Made by a program: the position numbers and the translations under genes. Below the pieces are notes generated by a model. The model ran no database searches, was not told the DNA's origin, and was given only the letters and a program-made list of their open reading frames with translations. From Pseudomonadota bacterium (GTDB lineage: Bacteria; Desulfobacterota; Anaeroferrophillalia; Anaeroferrophillales; Tharpellaceae), in the NCBI GenBank assembly GCA_015486505.1, contig WFRP01000331.1, positions 1-21,339 of the forward strand: a stretch of 21,339 bases of DNA, in the 5' to 3' direction. Of the stretch, positions 1 through 6,034 are shown one piece after another (the stretch's first letter is position 1; the number at the start of each line of letters is the position of its first letter).

Positions 1-14
1 ACTTTTTGGTTTGA

Positions 15-46
15 ACCACGGATGAACGCGAATTAACACAGATTTT
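15..46 (+). repeat. Family C repeat arm (copy 1, single arm)
   Basis: A 32-bp segment reading ACCACGGATGAACGC then AATTAACACAGATTTT. It closely matches the right arms of two inverted-arm repeats at 19181-19210 and 20960-20986. Only one arm lies in the window; its partner could be just before base 1. It sits 12 bp from the left end of the family A element. Confidence 0.6.
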
Positions 47-58
47 GTAACTATTTGG

Positions 59-432
59 GTAACTATTCAGCCAAATTTTACCCCCCCACCTTCTGGAGGG
101 GGCGGGGGTGGTTTTTCGTAAGCGGTTGCGGAAACGATTTCGTTGTTTTTCTCAGCGAGCGGGAGCCCATTAGTGCCTTACAGGTTATTTTCTTGTTTTA
201 AAACAAGAAAATGTTCTGATAAGAGTACTTATTTGCGACCATCGGAAGTGCCCTTGGGTGCGGGCCGAGAAGGCCCGATTGGGTTGCGGGATCTGTTCCC
301 GCATCAGCATTGCAACTGTTTGAGCGTAAGCGAGTTTTGCGAGGCGGGCGCAGCGAGCGTAAGGAAAAACAGAAATCTTAACGCCTAGCGGAGAAAAACC
401 GCGCCCGACCCCGGATTCGGCTGAATAGTTAT
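59..432 (+). mobile_element. Family A MITE-like element, copy 1, interrupted by a family B repeat
   Basis: The left end GTAACTATTCAG (59-70) and right end CTGAATAGTTAT (421-432) are inverted repeats. Removing the family B insert at 171-304 leaves 240 bp, the same length as copy 2 at 16908-17147, with which it aligns almost throughout. It encodes no transposase, so any movement would be in trans; the parent family is unknown. No exact target duplication is visible: the flanks are CTATTTGG on the left and TCTATTTT on the right. The right end supplies the stop codon of the cytochrome gene at 429-1046. A C-rich then G-rich stretch near 82-113 could form a hairpin. Confidence 0.8.
171..304 (+). 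repeat. Family B structured repeat, copy 1 (134 bp), inserted in family A
   Basis: It starts TAGTGCCTTACAGG and ends CCCGCAT. Three hairpins are visible. The first is a perfect 26-bp palindrome at 187-212 built on TTTTCTTGTTTT and its complement. The second is CGGGCC/GGCCCG (261-266, 272-277). The third is TGCGGGA/TCCCGCA (285-291, 297-303), which lies at the 3' boundary. The insertion point is exact by comparison with the uninterrupted family A copy, which lacks these 134 bp between 17019 and 17020. It has no long inverted ends and no clear target duplication beyond a possible AT or CAT. It has no convincing coding content. Confidence 0.85.
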
Positions 433-1046
433 TCTATTTTTTCAAGTACTTTACCTTTTTCAACCAATTTGATGAAATGACAAAGCTCACAACGATCCTC
501 TTTTTTGTCGGCGACATGGCATTCACCGAGAAAACAGCCCTGCATCCGCGGGCGGTTGGTCTCTATCGAATACTTGTCATGGGTGATACTTATATGACAG
601 ACTATGCAATTATCAATTTTAACTTTTTCACCCTTAAAATGCTTCTTATGAGAAATCTTGATAATTCGGGTTTTCTTGACCTCTTTCAACTCCGGGATAT
701 CGGCATGACAACGCAGACAGTTTTTATTTATTCGACTGTCGGCGGCATAAAATTTCTCCGGAATAATTATGCTGAGATAGTGATGATATACTGATTCACC
801 GACCTTGGGAAAGGCTGTATAATGAGGACTGTGGCACTCGTAACAGCTGACCGTCTGCGGATGAAATTTACTCTCTTTCCATTGCCGGTAGATGGTCGGG
901 TGACAGGAAGCGCATAAGGTATCGTCGGTATTGGTCACCCGGGCGTAGAAAAAGAATATGACGACACCCAAAACCGCCGCGACCAGTAGCAGACTGGTCT
1001 TTAACCAAATCGGCAGATTTTTAACAAAGGATAAATCTATTTTCAT
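429..1046 (-). CDS. Membrane-anchored NapC/NrfH-like multiheme cytochrome c
   Basis: A 205-residue protein with one N-terminal membrane helix (about residues 16-35, LLLVAAVLGVVIFFFYA) and a periplasmic heme domain. Heme motifs in order are CASCH, CYECH, CLRCH, CIVCH, the wider CFLGECH (CX4CH) and CELCH. That makes five standard sites plus one probable site. NapC/NirT/NrfH proteins take electrons from menaquinol and pass them to periplasmic partners; that role here is inferred from anchor and hemes. I chose the ATG at 1046 because a G-rich Shine-Dalgarno sequence (GGGGGGAATTGAG) precedes it. An upstream ATG at 1094 would add a non-signal-like extension. It is the last gene of the six-gene operon, 63 bp after the molybdopterin-family gene. 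Its TAA stop lies inside the terminal repeat of the family A element, so the original C-terminus may have been longer. Confidence 0.85.
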   Translation of the reverse strand: MKIDLSFVKNLPIWLKTSLLLVAAVLGVVIFFFYARVTNTDDTLCASCHPTIYRQWKESKFHPQTVSCYECHSPHYTAFPKVGESVYHHYLSIIIPEKFYAADSRINKNCLRCHADIPELKEVKKTRIIKISHKKHFKGEKVKIDNCIVCHISITHDKYSIETNRPRMQGCFLGECHVADKKEDRCELCHFIKLVEKGKVLEKIE

Positions 1047-1109
1047 CTCAATTCCCCCCTTAAGAGAATTTCGTCTGGAGTTTACCGAAGCCAAAAAACA
1101 AAATTATTT

Positions 1110-3413
1110 TCAGCTCTTGATAATTTTTACTAACGGGTTGATATAAGTCAGACCCGGGGCATGGGTGTCCGGCACTCCGGATAAAAGAGAATTAAAATGA
1201 GTTCCATTTCCATCTTTATGCCACCAGATCGGCTCTTTTTTATCCCAGCTTGAGAGCCTGAACGTATAGGGTGTAAAAAAGAAATTTTTCCGGCTTAACA
1301 AAGATTTGGTCATCGGATCATAATCAGCAATATTTTTAGCCTGAGCGACCCGCCCGATTTTGGAATGACCGTGCCCGACCGCCATCGCCACACAATCAGG
1401 ATGAATCGCCTGAGTTGTCCAGACTTTTACCGAAAGCTCACCCTTTTCGGTTCTTAACTTGACCTTATCACCATCCTTAAGCCCAAGTTTATGAGCGCGA
1501 TCAGCATTAATCCATAACGGATTTTTATGGCGCAGTTCAGCCAGATATTTAGAGTTAGCGGTCTGCGAATCCAGCACATTCCAGGTAAAAGGAATCAGAT
1601 AAAGTTCATCTGCGGAATATTTCTCCTGAGCCACCGGTTGTGAGCGGCCCAGTTTTTTAATCGATAATGCCACTGATCGAGGTTTCTGAGCGGCATCCGG
1701 ATAGAGAAAAAAACCGGTTTTCTTAAGATAAGCCAGCCCCCCGGCATTTTCCATTCCGGGAATATCGGCCAGAATCTCCTTGATATAACTTTCAACATCA
1801 GCATGCCTTAAAGGCCCGGAAACCGATTCACCGAGCAATTTTTTGCCGAGATCAAGAACCACCTGATTAAACTCACGGCTGGAGGCGACCGGGGCCAGCG
1901 CCGGATTAAAAAGCTCCAGATTCTTTATTTTGGCCTTCCGCAAAAGAAGTATCTCATCGGTCGGCCGGGAAACCGGCTGCCGCAGGGAAAGACAGCGCTC
2001 GCGATGATTTACCCGCCGGCTGAAGAGCCCCCAGCATTCAAGCTCGGTTGCCATCGGCAGAATCAAATCGGCAAACTGTGAGGTTTCATTGATATAGGTA
2101 TCGAAAGCCGCGTAAAACGGCACCAGAGCCCGATTTTTAAGCAGGGTCTGCGGCCACCATCTGCCGTTGTAATTGTCAAAAACCGGATTTGCCTGATAGC
2201 TGATCAGGATTTGCGCTCTGGAATTTTGTTTCAGGTCATGAAGAAACCAGCTCGCCGATTTTATTGAGTTGCCGGAGCCTGACGGATTTCCACCGGAAAA
2301 AGCATAAGCATCATCAAATTTTAAGGCGCCTTTCGGGGCCAGAGCTCCGCAGAGAACATTTAGAAGTTCAATCGCACAGGCATTCTCCCAACCGTTATCA
2401 GTTCGAAAAACCTCATCACCCAAAATCACCAGAGACGGCGTCCGCTGACTTAATTTTTTTGCAATTTCGGTAAAAACCTTTTCCGACAAGCCGGTTTGCC
2501 GGCTGATAACTGCCGGAGTAAAGGCGCGCAAATAAGCTTTTAAATCCGCCGCATTCAGGCCGGATTGGGCCAGCGCGGATTTATCGTGCCAACCATGAGC
2601 CAGCATAACTGCGGCAATGGCTTTGGCAACATCGCCGTAATGCCGGGGATGCACCGGATGCCAGGCCGCGCTCTTGCCGCCGGTCTGAGATAGACGACCG
2701 GCAATCGTCACCAGTTCAAGCGCGTTCTCATTAATCCCGGCAATCAATGACTGCGCATCGGTAATATAGGCTTCACCCCGGCGAAACGGGTCCGCGGCAA
2801 AATTTAAAACATATCGACACTGACTGTAATGGCGAAAGCACTCGCTCCGGCCAAAAATTTCCTGCCGGAAACGGGCCGCTGAGATCGAATCATCGGCAGC
2901 CACCCGGGACACCCGGGGAAACAGCGACAGAAAAGCGTCGGTCAGCAATTCATCACGACCATTGATAAAGGTTAAAGCCGGACCTTCCCCGTTAACCGCC
3001 GGGGTTAATTTTTCCTGCAGAATTTTATAGGCTTCATCCCAGGAGATATCGAGCCATTTACCTTCACCCCGCTCACCGACCCGTTTCCGGGGCTTTAAAA
3101 CCCGATCAAAATCATAGAGCCGGTCAAGCTGTCCATAGGCCTTGGCGCAGAGCTTGCCGCCGGCTATCGGATGTTCCTGATTCCCGAGCAGCATTACCAC
3201 CCGGTCACCTTCACGATAGGAGGTAATCCCGCAATGATTATCACAGAGAGAACAGGTAGTCGGACGGGGATTGCGATGTTTCCGAGTGATTTTCGCCGGC
3301 TGCTCATTCCAGGGTTTACGCTCTTTCTGCGCCAATTTTAAAGGATTCGGCAAGGCCAGAGCCGCACCGCTCCAGGCTCCAAGATGGATGAATTTTCTTC
3401 GATCAACTTTCAC
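1110..3413 (-). CDS. Tat-exported molybdopterin-oxidoreductase-family protein (PsrA/QrcB-like)
   Basis: A 767-residue member of the molybdopterin oxidoreductase superfamily, probably the large periplasmic subunit of a quinone-linked complex. The N-terminus has a twin-arginine motif (DRRKFIHLG, residues 4-12) and a hydrophobic stretch to about residue 20. Cysteines 54, 57, 61 and 89 form a [4Fe-4S] motif (CX2CX3CX27C). The C-terminal third holds a molydopterin dinucleotide-binding fold (from about residue 620, LYLIPFTWNVLDSQTANS). Between FGRSEC (187-192) and the strand YVLNFAADP (201-209) the chain is much shorter than in PsrA/PhsA, apparently losing the segment that carries the metal ligand. 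This resembles QrcB-type proteins, which lack Mo/W. The start is GTG with AGGAG 7 bp upstream. It lies 19 bp after the NrfD-like gene. The substrate cannot be deduced. Confidence 0.85.
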   Translation of the reverse strand: MKVDRRKFIHLGAWSGAALALPNPLKLAQKERKPWNEQPAKITRKHRNPRPTTCSLCDNHCGITSYREGDRVVMLLGNQEHPIAGGKLCAKAYGQLDRLYDFDRVLKPRKRVGERGEGKWLDISWDEAYKILQEKLTPAVNGEGPALTFINGRDELLTDAFLSLFPRVSRVAADDSISAARFRQEIFGRSECFRHYSQCRYVLNFAADPFRRGEAYITDAQSLIAGINENALELVTIAGRLSQTGGKSAAWHPVHPRHYGDVAKAIAAVMLAHGWHDKSALAQSGLNAADLKAYLRAFTPAVISRQTGLSEKVFTEIAKKLSQRTPSLVILGDEVFRTDNGWENACAIELLNVLCGALAPKGALKFDDAYAFSGGNPSGSGNSIKSASWFLHDLKQNSRAQILISYQANPVFDNYNGRWWPQTLLKNRALVPFYAAFDTYINETSQFADLILPMATELECWGLFSRRVNHRERCLSLRQPVSRPTDEILLLRKAKIKNLELFNPALAPVASSREFNQVVLDLGKKLLGESVSGPLRHADVESYIKEILADIPGMENAGGLAYLKKTGFFLYPDAAQKPRSVALSIKKLGRSQPVAQEKYSADELYLIPFTWNVLDSQTANSKYLAELRHKNPLWINADRAHKLGLKDGDKVKLRTEKGELSVKVWTTQAIHPDCVAMAVGHGHSKIGRVAQAKNIADYDPMTKSLLSRKNFFFTPYTFRLSSWDKKEPIWWHKDGNGTHFNSLLSGVPDTHAPGLTYINPLVKIIKS

Positions 3414-3432
3414 GTAATTCTCCTGATTTACC

Positions 3433-4332
3433 CTACATCAATGGTAACGCTTGACCGCCATAAACCGTGACGATCCGCATCGCCAGAATTCCAATCATAT
3501 TCATGACTGCAGCCAACACCAGTAAAAAGTAGCTATTGCGCAGTTTGGGAACCATCACAATAATCAACGGGATAATCTTGCCAATCAGATTTTCCATGAC
3601 CACAAATCCGAATGCCATCTTGCCGAAAAGCATGAAATGAGCAACTTCCTGACCCTCCTGCCCGGAATAGAGCAGGATACTGTAGTCACAGAAAACCAGA
3701 AAGAGGTCGACGACCAGCAGCCAGCCCAGAATTTTGGCGAGACCGTCAATAATTTCGCGATTGATCTTTTTCTCTTTGGTAAAAAACCGGTCTCGAATCA
3801 TAATCATCAGAATCATCATCGAGATCCCGGAAACCATCGCCGAGAACAGAAAAACAATCGGCATTAAAGCGGTATTCCAGTAATCGCGGGCTATGCCCAG
3901 AGCTAGAATCCAGCCGGTATAACCATGCACCGCCAAAGCCAGCGGAATCCCGAGCAGGCCGAAAAATTTTGTCCACTTCTTATTATCCTTGAACATAAAT
4001 ATGCCGTAAATTATCGAGTTCAAGGGATAAAGAACCAGGAGAAAGGCCCCGTATGAAATCGCTGACAGCGGATTGAGATAGACAAAGTTATGCCAGAGCG
4101 ATTTAACCGGCCAGGCCACCTGCATCAACAGAAACTGCGGCGCCAACATCAACAGCAGCACCGCGGTAACCACTCCCATCTTACTGGCCGGCTTGTATTT
4201 CTCCATACCGAACCCGTAGGAAAGGGTAGAAATCATAAAAGAACCGGCACTAAGTCCTGTCAGATAAAAATAGTAGGAGATCAGAAAGCCTAAGCTCGTC
4301 TGATAGTGCACATCATAGACTATTTGTCCCAT
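3433..4332 (-). CDS. NrfD/PsrC-family integral membrane quinone subunit
   Basis: A 299-residue, strongly hydrophobic protein with about eight membrane helices and no cofactor-binding cysteines, typical of NrfD/PsrC/QrcD. Members bind menaquinone/menaquinol near the periplasmic face and exchange electrons with an attached ferredoxin-like subunit. Visible family features include the N-terminal helix with LTGLSAGSFMIS (about 25-36) and the polar motif HGYTGWILAL (about 136-145). Its ATG overlaps the last 13 bp of the upstream ferredoxin gene, indicating translational coupling and a stable partnership. A GGGAGG sequence lies about 10 bp before the start. Known relatives appear in Psr, Nrf, Qrc, Hmc and Cbc-type complexes; the Fe-S plus heptaheme plus MopB neighbourhood is closest to Qrc-like modules. 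Confidence 0.9.
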   Translation of the reverse strand: MGQIVYDVHYQTSLGFLISYYFYLTGLSAGSFMISTLSYGFGMEKYKPASKMGVVTAVLLLMLAPQFLLMQVAWPVKSLWHNFVYLNPLSAISYGAFLLVLYPLNSIIYGIFMFKDNKKWTKFFGLLGIPLALAVHGYTGWILALGIARDYWNTALMPIVFLFSAMVSGISMMILMIMIRDRFFTKEKKINREIIDGLAKILGWLLVVDLFLVFCDYSILLYSGQEGQEVAHFMLFGKMAFGFVVMENLIGKIIPLIIVMVPKLRNSYFLLVLAAVMNMIGILAMRIVTVYGGQALPLM

Positions 4333-4955
4333 ACGAGCTCTACCTCCCGTTTTATTTCCATAGTTGCTTGATCAAGGCCGATATAGTAGACCCGCGGCTC
4401 AGTCCCCATTTCCGGCTTTAAGGTTTGCACCGGTTTTCTGGCGACCAGCTGCGCGACTTCGGAATCAGCATCGTGGAGATCGCCGAAGATCCGGGCTGAG
4501 GTCGGACAGGCCTCAACGCAGGCCGGTTTAAGGCCTTCATCGACCCGGAAATGACAGAAATCACATTTATCAAGAATCCCTTTCTGCGGATGCAGATAAC
4601 GAACTTCATAGGGGCAGGCCGACATACAGTAACGACAGCCGACACAGAGGTGCGGATCGACCATGACAATCCCGTCTTCACGCTGGAATGAAGCATGAAC
4701 CGGACAGACTTTAACGCAGACCGGGTCTTCACAATGGTTACAGAGGGTCGGTCGGAATGAGCGCACAACATTCGGATACCGGCCTTTTTCAATCTCCTTG
4801 ACCCAACTGCGCCAGATCCCTAAAGGCACGTCATTCTGCTCCTTGCAGGTAATCTCACAGGTATGACAACCTATACATTTATCGAGATCAATCACCATTC
4901 CCCAACGAGGTCGGTGTTTATCTCCGGATTTTGCGGTTTCATGCGAATTGGACAT
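4320..4955 (-). CDS. Ferredoxin-like subunit with four [4Fe-4S] clusters (PsrB/NrfC/QrcC-type)
   Basis: A 211-residue electron-transfer subunit. Four cysteine groups are visible: CIGCHTCEITC, CNHCEDPVCVKVC, CVGCRYCMSAC and CDFCHFRVDEGLKPACVEAC. Each cluster is completed by pairing groups, as in DmsB/PsrB/NrfC. It should carry electrons between the NrfD-type quinone site and the molybdopterin-family or cytochrome subunits. It has no signal peptide. In this family it is normally co-exported with the Tat-bearing catalytic subunit, whose twin-arginine signal is two genes downstream. The start at 4955 has GAGGAA about 9 bp upstream, inside the end of the heptaheme gene, and the intergenic gap is 5 bp. 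Its stop overlaps the NrfD start. Confidence 0.9.
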   Translation of the reverse strand: MSNSHETAKSGDKHRPRWGMVIDLDKCIGCHTCEITCKEQNDVPLGIWRSWVKEIEKGRYPNVVRSFRPTLCNHCEDPVCVKVCPVHASFQREDGIVMVDPHLCVGCRYCMSACPYEVRYLHPQKGILDKCDFCHFRVDEGLKPACVEACPTSARIFGDLHDADSEVAQLVARKPVQTLKPEMGTEPRVYYIGLDQATMEIKREVELVWDK

Positions 4956-4960
4956 AGTTA

Positions 4961-6034
4961 CTATTCCTCGCCCCCTTCTTCTTTACGGTAATATTCGGCC
5001 GCAGCCTTAAGGATATAAAACAGAAGTCCGACCAGCGCCGTCAAAGCCAAAACTATTAACAAGGCCCCATACAAATTGCGCGCGCACCAGACTGAATACT
5101 GCGTTTCAGGGTTGGGATAAAGATGAAACGGACCCAAGCTAAACAGCGACACCGGCTTAACCTTTTTCGATGTATCATGGCAGCGGCCGCAGGGCGCATC
5201 ATTAACCTTTTTGCCGTGCACGGCATTCCCCTGATGACAGTCAATACAGTTGCCCCGGTCGTAATCAAAGCTTAGATCACCTTTGCGGTGGGCTTCCAGA
5301 CGGAAGGCCGCGAGCCGTTCAAGCATCGTCTTCAGCTGACGTTCCTGGTGACAGGCGCCGCAGGTGGCGGTCAAATTGGCGCGGTTAACCGAGGATTTAA
5401 TATTTTTAGGGCCGTAAATATAGTGCCGGGTATGACAGTTATAACAGTTGGGAGCATTCTTTTTCCCGGCCAGCAGGGCTTGGCCGTGCTTACTCTCATA
5501 ATAGCTGCCGCCGACCATTTTACGCTTGGGAATCTTGATCTTCTTCTTTTTCAGCCTATCCCGCGCGCCATAAGGAAAAAGCCCCTTGATTTTTGAGTGA
5601 CAGGCAAGACAGTTAACTTTTTGAAAACCGCTGCGACAGTGACGAGTGGCGGCCGCGTCTTCATGACAGTCGATACATTCAAGTTTCTGCCCATGCAGGG
5701 TTTTCTTGAACTCATCATATTCTATATGCAGATTTGCCGGGGAGCCATCCAGCCGGCCCGCCATCAGATGCCGCTCTTTATGACATTTGATACACTCCTT
5801 ATTCGTCCGCGGTTTCGGCACTTCCACCGGAATCGGCAGCAGACCATCGTAGCTCTCAATCCGAGTCTGCACTTCATGATGATTTTTTCCATTATAACTC
5901 GCATTGATATGCCCCTCATTGGCCTGAGCATAAGTTCCGAAGAACAAGCCGAACAACAGCCCGAAGAGGCACAATCCCTTGGTAACGCTGCCACCTGCCG
6001 CAGGAAAAAATTGTTTTTCAGACATCCTAAACAT
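4961..6034 (-). CDS. Seven-heme membrane-anchored periplasmic cytochrome c
   Basis: About 357 residues with an N-terminal signal sequence ending near TYAQA, seven CXXCH sites and a C-terminal membrane helix (GALLIVLALTALVGLLFYIL) followed by a short charged tail. The motifs in order are CIKCH, CIDCH, CLACH, CYNCH, CGACH, CIDCH and CGRCH. It is probably the cytochrome subunit that takes or delivers electrons in the periplasm, in the position QrcA holds in Qrc. Start choice: upstream is GGAGG, with ATG codons at 6040, 6034 and 6025. The one at 6034 has the best spacing (6 bp) and overlaps the upstream gene by 8 bp; 6025 is also possible. The long upstream extension available in the frame overlaps coding sequence and was rejected. 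It lies directly after the HdrD/EMO-like gene. Confidence 0.85.
   Translation of the reverse strand: MFRMSEKQFFPAAGGSVTKGLCLFGLLFGLFFGTYAQANEGHINASYNGKNHHEVQTRIESYDGLLPIPVEVPKPRTNKECIKCHKERHLMAGRLDGSPANLHIEYDEFKKTLHGQKLECIDCHEDAAATRHCRSGFQKVNCLACHSKIKGLFPYGARDRLKKKKIKIPKRKMVGGSYYESKHGQALLAGKKNAPNCYNCHTRHYIYGPKNIKSSVNRANLTATCGACHQERQLKTMLERLAAFRLEAHRKGDLSFDYDRGNCIDCHQGNAVHGKKVNDAPCGRCHDTSKKVKPVSLFSLGPFHLYPNPETQYSVWCARNLYGALLIVLALTALVGLLFYILKAAAEYYRKEEGGEE

Noticed and set aside
171..304. Family B as an integron attC site
   Set aside because: It lacks the paired core sites (RYYYAAC/GTTRRRY) in the right arrangement. There are no cassettes or integrase, and the hairpins are separate instead of forming one imperfect stem.
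143..388. Open frame with a peptide starting near PYRLFSCFKTRKCSDKS, recurring at 10140-10505 and 20993-21232
   Set aside because: The shared peptide is only the translation of family B repeats. The frame has no ribosome-binding site, breaks at repeat ends and is not extended into a conserved protein.
433..440. 8-bp target duplication for family A copy 1
   Set aside because: The flanks CTATTTGG and TCTATTTT share a CTATTT core only when shifted by one base. This is too weak to claim.
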